A DNA stretch of 64,000 bases from an uncultured Clostridia bacterium (GTDB lineage Bacteria > Bacillota > Clostridia > Christensenellales > Borkfalkiaceae): positions 1-64,000 of the forward strand of contig CANRNE010000007.1 of assembly GCA_947631925.1 (NCBI GenBank), written 5' to 3'. The notes beneath the pieces are model-generated. The model had not been told where the DNA came from. It worked only from the letters and a program-made list of their open reading frames with translations, and did no database searches. How positions within the stretch are numbered: the first letter of the stretch is position 1; every line of letters starts with the position of its first letter. Below, piece by piece: positions 51,858 through 61,400 of this stretch. The position numbers and the translations under genes were made by a program.

Positions 51858-52529
51858 GTGAAAATCCTCATAGTGGACGACGAGGACATGATTCGTCTCG
51901 TATTGCGCGAGTACATCGAGTTCGAGGGCGGCGAAGCGGACGAGGCAACGGACGGCATGGAGGCGGTGGAGAAGTGCCGCGCCACGGAGTACGACGCCAT
52001 CCTGATGGACGTCATGATGCCGCGGCTCGACGGATTTTCCGCCGTCAAGGAGATTCGCAAGTTCTCGGACACGCCCGTCATCATGCTCTCCGCGCGCGGT
52101 GAGGAGTACGACAAGCTCTTCGGCTTCGAGATGGGCTCGGACGACTACGTCACCAAGCCCTTCTCCCCCAAGGAAGTCATGGCGCGCATTCATGCCGTCA
52201 TACGGCGGGGCCGCCCCAAGCAGAAGAACGAGCAGGTGCTCGAATTCGGCGGTCTCAAGGTGGACATCGCGGGAAGGAGTGTCTATGTGGACGGCGAGAA
52301 GGCGGAGCTCACCCCCAAGGAGTACGAGCTGCTCTTCTTCTTCGTGCAGAACGAGGGCGTCGCCCTCACGCGGGACGTCCTCCTCAGCAAGGTCTGGGGG
52401 TACGACTTCTACGGGGACGACCGCACGGTGGATACCCACGTCAAGATGCTTCGGAGCAATCTCAAAGAATATCGCAAGTTTATCGTCACCCTGCGCGGGC
52501 ATGGCTATAAGTTTGATTCGCAACAGTAA
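51858..52529 (+). CDS. OmpR/PhoB-family response regulator, 223 aa
   Basis: The receiver domain (1-115) has the acidic pair Asp7/Asp8, phospho-acceptor Asp51 (LMDVMMPRLDG) and Lys in TKPFSPKE. The winged-helix output domain (about 125-223) includes LTPKEYELLFFF and VDTHVKMLRSNLKEYR, typical of OmpR-type DNA binding. It stands 12 bases upstream of its histidine kinase. Target genes are unknown, but the co-transcribed surface protein is one candidate. Confidence 0.95.
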   Translation: MKILIVDDEDMIRLVLREYIEFEGGEADEATDGMEAVEKCRATEYDAILMDVMMPRLDGFSAVKEIRKFSDTPVIMLSARGEEYDKLFGFEMGSDDYVTKPFSPKEVMARIHAVIRRGRPKQKNEQVLEFGGLKVDIAGRSVYVDGEKAELTPKEYELLFFFVQNEGVALTRDVLLSKVWGYDFYGDDRTVDTHVKMLRSNLKEYRKFIVTLRGHGYKFDSQQ

Positions 52530-52541
52530 AGGATTTCGCGG

Positions 52542-53981
52542 ATGAAAAAGCTGAAAGGAGTCTATCGCAACCTCAGGGTAATCCTTTGGTTCGCATTTAC
52601 CGCATTTTCCATCGTGCTCATCCTCGTCTTCCTCGCGCTGCAGAGCCTTCTCGTGGGGCAGAGCTACCGCGCGCAGACAGTGGATTCCGTCACCAAGGCG
52701 GGCGAGGAGATGCGCGCCGCAGTCGCCGCCGCGGGCGGCGGCTCCTACAACCTGTGGAAACAGCAGGTGGAGATTGAGGAGGCGTACGACGTCACGGTCC
52801 GCTTCCTCGACCCCGACGGCAACGTGCTCTACAGTCAGGACGAGGGCAGATACAGCGACATCGTGCGGCAGGCGGAGAGGAGCCTCGTCGGAGGCAAGAC
52901 GGACGTCGTCCTCAACTATGACAACGCCACCATCTATGCAACCGCGGTCACCCTCGAAGGGCAACGCATCTATCTGTGCGTGCTCGGCTTTCTGACGCGC
53001 ATCCACGCCCTCGAGAGCAACCTCTGGTTCATGTCCCTCGTGACGGCGCTCTTCGCCGTCGTGCTCTCCTTCGTGTCGAGCGCCTTTGTCTCCAATGTCA
53101 TCACCCGCCCCGTCTCCGAAGTGACGGCGCGCGCAAAACAGCTCGCCCGCGGTAGCTACGACGTCGCCTTCAAGGGCGATTACTACTGCATGGAGATAGC
53201 CGACCTGTCGGACGCGCTCGAATATGCCCGCGAGGAGATTTCCAAGGCGGACACCATGCAAAAGGAGCTCATCGCCAACGTCTCGCACGACTTCAAGACG
53301 CCCCTCACCATGATTAAGGCGTACGCCTCGATGATACGGGAAATCTCGGGCGATATCAAGGAGAAGCGGGACGCGCATGCGCAGATTATCGAGGACGAGG
53401 CGGACAGGCTCTCCTCCCTCGTGGACGACCTTTTGGACCTCTCCCGCATCCGCGCAGGCGTGGGAATTGCCCCGCCGCAGGTCTTCAACCTCTCCGAACT
53501 CGTCTATAAAATCGTCTCCCGCTTCGACTTTCTCGCCGCCACAAGGGGGTATGTCTTTGAACAGGACATCGAGGATTCCCTCTATGCCTTTGCCGACCGC
53601 GGCAGAATCGAACAGGTCGTCTACAACCTCATCGGCAACGCCGTCAACTACACGGGGGAGGACAAGAAAGTCGTCGTCCGCCTCCATGCCAAGGAGGACG
53701 GCAGCAGCCGCTTCGAAGTCCTCGACACGGGGCGCGGCATTCCCGAGGAGGAGCTTCCCAACATCTGGGACAGATATTACCGCACCAAGGAGGCGCACAA
53801 GCGGCCCGTCCGCGGCACGGGGCTCGGCCTCTCCATCGTAAAGAACATTCTCGTCTCGCAGAACTGTCCCTTCGGCGTGCAGTCCGAAGTGGGAAAGGGG
53901 AGCTGCTTCTGGGCGGAATTCCCCGCCCCCGCAGGGCAGGAAGAGACGCAAAAAACCTCGCCGAAGGAGGATGAAACGTGA
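52542..53981 (+). CDS. Sensor histidine kinase, 479 aa
   Basis: Two membrane helices (about 17-38 and 162-185) flank an extracytoplasmic sensor of about 120 residues. A HAMP linker follows (VITRPVSEVTARAKQLARGS). HisKA has phospho-accepting His249 in NVSHDFKTPLTMIKAYA, and the ATPase domain has N-box YNLIGNAVNYTG, G1 DTGRGIP and G2 GTGLGLSIVKNIL. Cognate regulator immediately upstream. The stop overlaps the GTG start of the surface protein, so the three are one operon. Confidence 0.95.
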   Translation: MKKLKGVYRNLRVILWFAFTAFSIVLILVFLALQSLLVGQSYRAQTVDSVTKAGEEMRAAVAAAGGGSYNLWKQQVEIEEAYDVTVRFLDPDGNVLYSQDEGRYSDIVRQAERSLVGGKTDVVLNYDNATIYATAVTLEGQRIYLCVLGFLTRIHALESNLWFMSLVTALFAVVLSFVSSAFVSNVITRPVSEVTARAKQLARGSYDVAFKGDYYCMEIADLSDALEYAREEISKADTMQKELIANVSHDFKTPLTMIKAYASMIREISGDIKEKRDAHAQIIEDEADRLSSLVDDLLDLSRIRAGVGIAPPQVFNLSELVYKIVSRFDFLAATRGYVFEQDIEDSLYAFADRGRIEQVVYNLIGNAVNYTGEDKKVVVRLHAKEDGSSRFEVLDTGRGIPEEELPNIWDRYYRTKEAHKRPVRGTGLGLSIVKNILVSQNCPFGVQSEVGKGSCFWAEFPAPAGQEETQKTSPKEDET

Positions 53982-55348
53982 TAATAAAATTGGGCGCGAT
54001 TTTATTTGCGCTTGTGCTTTTTATCGCCCCGACCTCGGACATGGGTGCCACCAATCACGCGGAGAGCGCTTCCTACCTCGAGAGTGAAGTCTGCACGGGC
54101 GTCATTGCAAAGGAAGCGGACGGCATCGAAGTCGAGCGACAGAAAATCACCATCTCCGTCCCCGAACTTCCCGTCCCCGAGCGCCCCGCCTCCCGTCCCG
54201 CCTCCGTCTGCACCGAGTACACCTTCCGCAACACCTCGAAGGAGGATGCAGAGCTCAAGCTCTACTTCCCCGTCCCCGCCGAGGAGGAGCGCGGACAAGC
54301 CTGCACCGTCGAAGCGGACGGCACGCGCATCCTTCCCGAGAAGCGGTTTTCCTTCCACGGGTCGCGGTTTGATGCGAAAGAGGAGGTGGACAACCTTCTC
54401 GACTCCAAGCGCACGGACGCCTTCTTCCACGAGGATACCGCGGTTTCCACCACCGTCTTCACCTTCAGGGCCGATGCGGAATGCGAAGAGGCCGACTATC
54501 TGCACCTCTTCTATAAGTACAACCCCAACGCCACCCGCCTCATCTTCAGCGAGGGCGCGACCATCAAGACGACCAACGGGCGAGTCCACGTCTTCTGGCA
54601 ATTTTCCTTCGGCGAGGCGGAGGAGAAGTCCGACCGCGCGGTGGAAGTGTACGCCGTGGGGGAGCCCGTCACCCCCGAGGAGGTCTTTGTAAGTTCGGAT
54701 GCGGCAGGGGAGGAGCGCGACGAGCTCTGCACCGCAACGCATGAGCCAAAGCTCTCCGCGCCCGCGCAATTCGGCAAATTCGTCTCCAATCTCCGCCCGC
54801 CCGCCGTGCCCGAGGTCGACTGGTACAACGGCGTCGTGGGGCTTCTCAACCTCAAGATGTCCAACAGCGGCTATTCCACCGTCTCGCGCAACGCCATGAC
54901 CATCGAATGGCTGCGCCCGTGGTACGAATACACCGTGCCCATCGCGGCGGGGGAGACCGCCGAAAACGCCGTCACCGTTCCCCTCGTCCCCGTCGTGAGC
55001 ACGCGGGAGAACAAGAGCGTCTATTCCTATGAATATCTCCTCTCCCCGGCAAGTTTCTGGCCCGTCTTCCACACCCTGCAGGTGGAGATTGTCACGCCGT
55101 ATTCCTTGGATTCTCCCTCCTTGGATTTCGACAAGATTCCGGGCGGCTACTCCATCGAATGGAGCGGACTTCCCCGCGGGGAGCTCACCTTCTCGCTCAC
55201 AGAGAAGCCCGAGCGCAACTGGGGCGAGCCGACGGCGGGTCTGTCCCCGAGCAACATCGTCGCCATCGTTCTTCTCGGCGTCCTCGTCTTGGGCAGCGGC
55301 TCCTGCGCCATCGCCTATTTCGTCCACAAGCGCAAAAAGAACAAATAA
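53978..55348 (+). CDS. Secreted, membrane-anchored protein of unknown function, 456 aa (paralogue of 16575-18011)
   Basis: Starts at GTG 53978 inside the kinase stop, with GGAGG upstream. A signal peptide (1 to about 20), a beta-rich ectodomain and a C-terminal membrane helix (about 422-446) with a basic tail HKRKKNK give the same topology as the protein at 16575, with which it shares the ordered blocks listed there (YTFRNT, NPNATRLIF, YEYLLSPASFW, GLPRGELTF). Being the third gene of a two-component operon, it may report an envelope signal to the kinase or be its product; both are inferences. No named family recognised. Confidence 0.8.
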   Translation: MIIKLGAILFALVLFIAPTSDMGATNHAESASYLESEVCTGVIAKEADGIEVERQKITISVPELPVPERPASRPASVCTEYTFRNTSKEDAELKLYFPVPAEEERGQACTVEADGTRILPEKRFSFHGSRFDAKEEVDNLLDSKRTDAFFHEDTAVSTTVFTFRADAECEEADYLHLFYKYNPNATRLIFSEGATIKTTNGRVHVFWQFSFGEAEEKSDRAVEVYAVGEPVTPEEVFVSSDAAGEERDELCTATHEPKLSAPAQFGKFVSNLRPPAVPEVDWYNGVVGLLNLKMSNSGYSTVSRNAMTIEWLRPWYEYTVPIAAGETAENAVTVPLVPVVSTRENKSVYSYEYLLSPASFWPVFHTLQVEIVTPYSLDSPSLDFDKIPGGYSIEWSGLPRGELTFSLTEKPERNWGEPTAGLSPSNIVAIVLLGVLVLGSGSCAIAYFVHKRKKNK

Positions 55349-55352
55349 ACGC

Positions 55353-55381
55353 TTGCATTTTTTTCGGCTGTGCGCTATAAT
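55353..55381 (+). promoter_or_regulatory. Sigma-A promoter of the TM1266/ABC importer operon
   Basis: TTGCAT (55353-55358), 17-bp spacer, TATAAT (55376-55381). Confidence 0.88.
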
Positions 55382-55387
55382 CAAACT

Positions 55388-55493
55388 ACCTAAGCGGAAA
55401 GAATTTCTGACCGCAAAGGGATGAAGATACGAAGTAGATGCGCAACATGTTGCGCCTGTCTCCCTTTGTCCCTGCGGCAGAGGGAGGTTTTTT
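55388..55493 (+). promoter_or_regulatory. Structured leader, candidate riboswitch or attenuator
   Basis: From the predicted +1 the leader contains CTAC/GTAG (55386-55389, 55434-55437) enclosing GCGG...CCGC (55394-55397, 55411-55414) with an inner AGA/TCT pair. A perfect palindrome GCGCAACATGTTGCGC (55440-55455) follows, then a hairpin CTCCCTTTG/CAGAGGGAG (55460-55468, 55478-55486) and six T ending at the ATG 55494. The last hairpin contains the SD AGGGAGG, so it could act as terminator or as SD sequestor. I matched it to no known riboswitch consensus (TPP, SAM, FMN, cobalamin and THF were considered). Confidence 0.5.
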
Positions 55494-55745
55494 ATGGAAG
55501 AAAAACGCATCGCTGTGCTCTCCGTCGTCGTCGAGAAGAGGGAACAGGCCGCAGAGCGCGTCAACGCACTGCTCTCCGAATTCGGCGAATACGTCGTGGG
55601 AAGAATGGGCATTCCTTATCATGAGAAGAAGGTCTCCGTCATCTGCGTCGTGCTCGATGCGCCCCTTCCCGCCGCAAATGCGCTCACGGGCAAGCTCGGG
55701 CAGATTGACGGCGTGACGGCAAAAACATTATTCTGCAAATATTAA
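55494..55745 (+). CDS. TM1266-type iron-only hydrogenase system regulator-like protein, 83 aa
   Basis: A small ACT-like fold: KRIAVLSVVVEKREQAAERV, LLSEFGEYVVGRMGIPYHEK, VSVICVVLDAPLPAANALTG and a C-terminal strand KTLFCKY. GRMGIPY and the overall length match the family named putative iron-only hydrogenase system regulator (TM1266). The ligand and DNA target are unknown. It is followed 15 bases later by a lipoprotein substrate-binding protein and two importer subunits, so it may respond to the imported substrate. No hydrogenase gene is in the window. Confidence 0.88.
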   Translation: MEEKRIAVLSVVVEKREQAAERVNALLSEFGEYVVGRMGIPYHEKKVSVICVVLDAPLPAANALTGKLGQIDGVTAKTLFCKY

Positions 55746-55760
55746 ACAAGGAGTTCCGAT

Positions 55761-56786
55761 ATGAAAAAATTACTGACAAAATTGCTTGCTTGCGCGCTTT
55801 TGTGCGCCTCGATCGCGGGCATGGGTGCCTGCTCTTCGCTCAGTGACGACCTCGAAGTCTACGCGCCCGACGGTGCGCCCGCCCTCTCCCTTCTCTGCGG
55901 AATCCAGGCGGAGGACAAAAAAGAGGACAGCGTCTTCGATTTCGAAGTCGTCGACGCCTCCACCATTCAGACCTATGTCACGGGCAAGAATCCCAAGGCG
56001 GATTTCTGCATCCTTCCCGTCAATCTTGCCGCCAAACTGCTTGGGACGGGCGAGACTTATCAGATGCTCGGCACCGTCACGCACGGCAATCTCTACTTCC
56101 TCACCTGCGGCGACGGCGAAACCATCGTTCCGAACAATCTGAAGGACGCGCTCACAGGGAAGAAAGTCGGCGTCGTCCAGCTCCCCAACGTCCCCGGGCT
56201 CACCTTGAAGGCGGTGCTGCATAAGTACGGCGCGGAATATACCACTCTCGAGAGCGCGCAGGCGGAAGCCGACCCCGCGAAAGTCAACCTCGTCGCCTTC
56301 GCTCCCGAGAACGTCACGCCGAACGGCGGCTGCGACTACTATCTCGTCCCCGAACCCGCCGCGACCACGAAAATCAATGCTACGCAGTCCGCACAAAAGC
56401 CCTTCCGCATGGCGGGTGATTTGCAGATGCTCTATGGCGAACTTGCGGGCTATCCGCAGGCGGTCGCGGTCGCCAGGAAGTCGGTGATTGAAACCCGCTC
56501 GGACGACGTGCAGACCTTCATCAGCTATCTCACGCAGGCGAAGCTGTACCTGCAGACCGCCTCGACGGAGACCGTCCTTCATCTCCTCGAAGAGGTGCGC
56601 GAGGGCGAGCTCAAACCCACCTTCTCCGCCGCAAATCTCACCAAGACCGTCATCGAGAACTGCTCGGTGGGCTACATTCCGAGCAAGGACTGCAAGGCGG
56701 AGGTCATCGGCTTCCTCGACGCGCTCCTTGCCGTCTCCGAAGACTCGGCGGCCAAGCCGCAGGACGCATTCTTCTACCTGCAATGA
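55761..56786 (+). CDS. ABC importer substrate-binding lipoprotein (NMT1/SsuA-like), 341 aa
   Basis: Lipobox with Cys24 (AGMGAC). The fold follows SsuA/ThiY-type periplasmic-binding proteins: VYAPDGAPALSLLCGI, ADFCILPVNLAAKLL, LYFLTCGDG, KKVGVVQLPNVPGLTLKAVL, and a late GYPQAVAVARKSVIE. Such proteins bind small organic anions, thiamine precursors, nitrate or sulfonates; the ligand cannot be told. It overlaps the permease start by 4 bases. Confidence 0.88.
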   Translation: MKKLLTKLLACALLCASIAGMGACSSLSDDLEVYAPDGAPALSLLCGIQAEDKKEDSVFDFEVVDASTIQTYVTGKNPKADFCILPVNLAAKLLGTGETYQMLGTVTHGNLYFLTCGDGETIVPNNLKDALTGKKVGVVQLPNVPGLTLKAVLHKYGAEYTTLESAQAEADPAKVNLVAFAPENVTPNGGCDYYLVPEPAATTKINATQSAQKPFRMAGDLQMLYGELAGYPQAVAVARKSVIETRSDDVQTFISYLTQAKLYLQTASTETVLHLLEEVREGELKPTFSAANLTKTVIENCSVGYIPSKDCKAEVIGFLDALLAVSEDSAAKPQDAFFYLQ

Positions 56787-57538
56787 CCAAGCGACGCCTC
56801 AAAATTGCGCTGTTTTCCGCCCTGTCCATCCTCTTTTTATGGGGGATGTGGGCGGTCGCGGCATTTGCCATCGGGAATGAGTACATCCTGCCCACGGTGG
56901 ACGAGACGGTGAAAGAGCTCGGCGGCGTTCTTGCGGACGTCGCTTTCTGGCGCGCATTCGGCGGAACACTCTGGCGAACCGTCCTTGCCTTTCTCGTCTC
57001 CTTTGCCCTCGGCGTGGGGCTCGCCGCGCTCGCGGGGCTTTCGGACGGCCTCCGCGCCTTCCTTGCGCCCATCATCTCCATCTTGCGCTCGGTGCCCACG
57101 ATGGCAGTCATTCTCATTCTGCTCATCTGGACCTCCCCGCGCTATGCACCCGTACTCGTCTCCATGCTCGTGCTCCTTCCCGCCGTCTATGCCGCCGCGC
57201 TCGCCGCGCAGGATGAGGTGAAGGAGGAGTACGGCGGGCTCGTCAAGTCCTTCCGCGTGCCGCCCGCGCGCAAGCTCTTCAAACTGTACATCCCGCTCAT
57301 CGCCCCCAATCTCCTCGGGCAGGCGGGGGCAATCCTCTCGATGGGCCTGAAGATTACCGTCTCGGGCGAAGTGCTCGCCAACACCTTCCACAGCCTCGGC
57401 GGCCTCATGCAGGACGCGAAGATGTTCGTCAGCATGCCCCGCCTCATGGCGCTCACCCTCCTTTGCATTCTCGTCGGATTCGCGCTCGAAGGAATATGCC
57501 TTCTCATCAAGTCGTCTATTTTGAGGTGGCGCAGATGA
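56783..57538 (+). CDS. ABC importer permease (BPD/SsuC-like), 251 aa
   Basis: Six hydrophobic segments with the EAA-type coupling loop around YGGLVKSFRVPPARKLFKLY then IPLIAPNLL, and the substrate-path region VPTMAVILILLIWTSPRYAP. These match the SsuC/TauC/ThiX group. Coupled by overlap to both neighbours. Confidence 0.9.
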   Translation: MTKRRLKIALFSALSILFLWGMWAVAAFAIGNEYILPTVDETVKELGGVLADVAFWRAFGGTLWRTVLAFLVSFALGVGLAALAGLSDGLRAFLAPIISILRSVPTMAVILILLIWTSPRYAPVLVSMLVLLPAVYAAALAAQDEVKEEYGGLVKSFRVPPARKLFKLYIPLIAPNLLGQAGAILSMGLKITVSGEVLANTFHSLGGLMQDAKMFVSMPRLMALTLLCILVGFALEGICLLIKSSILRWRR

Positions 57539-58203
57539 AATTGACCAATATTTGCAAAAATTACGGCGAAAAAGCCGCAATTTCGAATATTTCGATAGAA
57601 ATCGAAATAGGAAAAATCTGCGCCGTTCTCGGGGAGAGCGGCGCGGGAAAGTCCACGCTTCTGTCCATTATCGCCGGCATGACTTCCTACGAGGGGACGG
57701 TGGAGGGCGTCGGGAGAACGTCCTATCTCTTTCAGTCGCCCAAACTTCTTCCCAACCTCACCGTGGAGGAAAATCTCAAATTCGTCCTGCCCAAACAGCG
57801 GTGGGGGGACATCCTTCCCATGCTCGAAAAGGTGGGACTTGAAAAATTGCGCACCTCCCGCCCCGGCGCTCTCTCGGGCGGGGAGCGTCAGCGCGTCGCC
57901 ATCGCAAGGGCGTTTCTCTATCCGCATGACACGCTGCTCATGGACGAACCCTTCTCCTCCCTCGACCTCGCGCTGAAGAAGTCCCTCATCGAACTCTGCG
58001 CCGCGCTCTGGCGGGAGAGCGGGAGCACCGTCCTCTTCGTCACGCACGACGTCCACGAGGCGGCAGTCCTCTCCCACAGGGCGCTCGTCCTTCGCGGCGG
58101 CAGGCTGGCGGGGGACTTTGCCGTGGAGGGGGAGCCGCCCCGCGACTTCCTTGTCACATCCCCCCTCGAGGGGAAACTCACCGCGGCGCTCATGCAAAAC
58201 TGA
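57535..58203 (+). CDS. ABC importer ATPase (SsuB/TauB-like), 222 aa
   Basis: Walker A GESGAGKST (about 32-40), Q-loop YLFQSPKLLPN, signature LSGGERQRVAIARA, Walker B TLLMDEPFSSLD, switch His in FVTHDVHEA. Short single-domain ATPase of the nitrate/sulfonate group. ATG 57535 overlaps the permease stop (ATGA). Confidence 0.93.
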   Translation: MKLTNICKNYGEKAAISNISIEIEIGKICAVLGESGAGKSTLLSIIAGMTSYEGTVEGVGRTSYLFQSPKLLPNLTVEENLKFVLPKQRWGDILPMLEKVGLEKLRTSRPGALSGGERQRVAIARAFLYPHDTLLMDEPFSSLDLALKKSLIELCAALWRESGSTVLFVTHDVHEAAVLSHRALVLRGGRLAGDFAVEGEPPRDFLVTSPLEGKLTAALMQN

Positions 58204-58219
58204 TGTCATAGTTGGACTT

Positions 58220-58245
58220 CCACCCCTGTTGGGGTGGTTTTTTTT
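58220..58245 (+). terminator. Terminator of the importer operon
   Basis: CCACCCC-TGTT-GGGGTGG followed by eight T. Confidence 0.92.
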
Positions 58246-58297
58246 GCCCTTTTGCGCGCATTTTCCTAATTTATTTATAAATTTTCCCTTTCGGCGC

Positions 58298-58336
58298 TTG
58301 ACATCTTGTCATAATTGCGGTACAATATTGTCATAA
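58298..58336 (+). promoter_or_regulatory. Promoter and operator of the giant repeat-protein gene
   Basis: TTGACA (58298-58303), 17-bp spacer, TACAAT (58321-58326). TTGTCATAA occurs in the spacer (58306-58314) and again right after the -10 (58328-58336), 22 bp apart. The 16-mer TACAATATTGTCATAA is identical to the DUF1295 promoter (6422-6407, minus strand). Confidence 0.88.
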
Positions 58337-58404
58337 AATGATATTACACCTGTCACATCTCCGCGTGACGGAAGGCCGCGGCGGAGAAAGAAGGAGGACA
58401 TAAG

Positions 58405-61400
58405 ATGAGCAGAAGTTCCAAACAGAACAAATATAAGAGAGTGGGGAGCAACGGCCTCAGCGTCGCCATGAAGTGCCTCGCGGTATTCTCCGCCTTCGCC
58501 GCAGTCGGCGTCGGGGGATACAGTCTCATCTCGGCATTCCTCACGACGGCGGACCGCAATTCCATCGACCTCGAATACGGTTCGGTCTCCACGCCCGTCG
58601 AGGAGGGGGAAGTGTACGAAGAGGGCGTCTATGACGGCGTGGACATCTTCGCCCGTCTCAACTGGACCTTCGCACAGCAGACGGATTGGTACGGCGAGTA
58701 CCACGGCACGGTGAACACCGTCGTCTCGCAGGACGTGCAGACCTATAAATACTATCACGACGGGATGCTCATCTCGGCGGACATCACCAAGAGCAGCATC
58801 GTCAACGCCGCGCGGCAGTTCTGCTATGTGAAAGATGCCGACCGCGTCATCTGGCGGGAGGCGGCAGTCGGTCCCGACGGCTATAACAAGATGGAGACCA
58901 AGTGGTCGGAGGGGGCGCCCGAGGAGGGCTCCAACCTCACCATCTCGGGGGAACACGGCTTCAAGGCCACCAACGGACTGCCCGCCTACGAGCTCTCCGT
59001 CTACGTCATCGAGCCCGAAACGGTGAAGAGCGCGGAGGTTATCGACCTCGAAGGGGGGCTCCACAAGGTTACATACGTCATGAACCCCGACACGTGGGAG
59101 GAGACGGATGAAAACGGCAACACCGTTGTCAAGGGTGCCAACGCCTACTACATCAACCAGATGATTTTCACGGGCGGACTGCCCGAAGCGCCCGTCTTCG
59201 AATCGCTCACCGTCTCTTTCACGTTCGATGACAATTGGTACACCTACAAGACGGAAGTGGAGGAAGCATACAGCGCGAAGTACGGCTTTATCGCGGCGCC
59301 CTGCACCTCGACGGCGTCCACCGTGTACTCGTATGGCGTGAATGAGGACTACCCGACCGCATACGAGGATTATTTCTATCAGTACATGGATGAAACCGCA
59401 GACGTCGGCCCCGGGGAAAAGGAACTCACCGTCCTCGACTGCCTTGCAAACGCCTTCGGCGTTCTGCTCGCCGAGCCCACCGACCTTTCCTGCGATTTGA
59501 GCCTCGACGGCATCCCGCTCGCAGGGGCCGTTTCCCTCGACCTCTCGGGGGCAGACCTTTCGAATTTCAGCATTGACGCGCTCAAGGCGGGTATCCGCTT
59601 GGGCGGCCTCGGATTGCATATCGACGGCGGACAGGCCTACGTCACCTACGGCGGCGCCAAACTCAAGCTCTCCCTCGGAGAGCTCGTTTCGCTGTTCTCG
59701 AAGCCCGAACCCGCCGAAGAGGGGACGGAAGAGGGGACGGGCGGCTTGGACACCGACGCCCTGCTCGGCGCGCTCACGGGCGGCACCTTTACGGTAAAAG
59801 AGGACTCGGCGGAGCTGCACTCCGTCCTTCCGCTCATGGGAATGGAGATAAAGACGGACTTCTACTTCCTGCTCGACGGGGAGAAGAATGTCTCTTTGGA
59901 CCACGCGGAGGTGGCGCTCAGCCTCGGCGGGCACGACATCGCGGCAACGATTGCCTTCGGAGGGGAGGGCGTCCCCGCCCTTTCCGCGGAGGAGAAGGCG
60001 CTCTACGGCGACGCCATGCCCACAATTCTCTCCCTTGCCGATCTCATCCGCGGCGGCAAATACGGCGTCGACCTCTCCTATGACGGCGAGGGATTCCAAG
60101 TGACGGGAAGCGTGGAAATCGCGGCAGACCCCTTCACCCTTCACGGCGAACTTACGATGGCGCTCGACGGCGGCGCTTCCAAGAAACTTGCCTTCTCGTA
60201 CGACGGCACGTCGGCATATGTCGACCTCGACGGCATCCGTCTCAAGGCGAACGCGGAGGAGGTCATCGACCTCGTCAAGGCGTTCACGGGCGACCTTCCC
60301 GCGGCGAATCTCGACCTCGGCGCCCTCGCTAAGACCCTTCTTTCCCCCGAATTTGCGGGCAACTTCTCCTCCCTCTCCGAGGAGAGCGCGGTGCGCCTTC
60401 TCATCCGCGGCACGCAGCTATTGAAGGCATTCAACCTCGACTTCACCCTCGGCGATGTCACCGTGGACTTGAAGCCGGACTGCGTCACCGTCTCCGCGCT
60501 CGGCATTTCCGCCACCCTTCGTGCGGGCAATGACTTTGCCGTGGACACCGAACATTACACTGATGTCATGCCCTTCGCAAAGCAGATTGCCGACCTCGTC
60601 TCGGGAAGATATCTGCGCGCGCAGGTAAATTACACTTCGGAGGACTTCTCCCTCGGCGGCACCGTCAACTTCGACATCGGGACACTCACCGTCTCCGCCG
60701 CTCTCAATCTCAATTATCACGGCAGTGTCAAGTCCTTTGACGTCATCTTCGGCGGCGACGCGCTCTATGTCACCGTCGACGGTCTGCATGTCAAGGCGAC
60801 GGTGGAAGATGCCGTGCAACTCATCAAGGAATATGCGGGTCTCCCCGACATGGGCGAGCCGCTCGACATCGTTTCCGCTCTCTTCGGAATCGACTTCTCC
60901 GAACTCGTCAAACTGCAAAAAGATGAGGACACGACGACACTTACCGTCGCGGGCAGCGCACTTCTCTCCGCGCTCGGGCTCGAATTCGACCTCGGCGACG
61001 TCACCCTGATTGCGGACGGGGAGACGCTCACCCTGCGCGCCTACGGGGCAACCGTAGAAATCGGCGCGGGCGAACCCTTCACCGTCTCGACGGAGGGCTA
61101 TGCGGAGCTCGTCAAGTATGCAAACACCCTGCTCTCCATCTACAACCACGGCACCCTGCGCGCCGAACTCAACCTCTCCGCGGGCGACCTCGCCGTCACG
61201 GGGGAAGTCAACCTCGACTTCTCCGACTTCGATGTGCAGGCAGACCTCGCCCTCCGCTATCTGAGCGCGGAGAAGCACTTCCTCATCGGCTATACCGCGG
61301 GCAATCTCTACCTTTCGGTGGACGGGCTGAAAGTCAGCCTGAACGCCGAGGAGGCCCTCGCCCTCATCGTCGGCTCCCTCGGGGCAGAGGGGGACGAAGA

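Noticed and set aside
55388..55493. TPP riboswitch before the importer operon
   Set aside because: The conserved CTGAGA and ACCTGA elements are absent.
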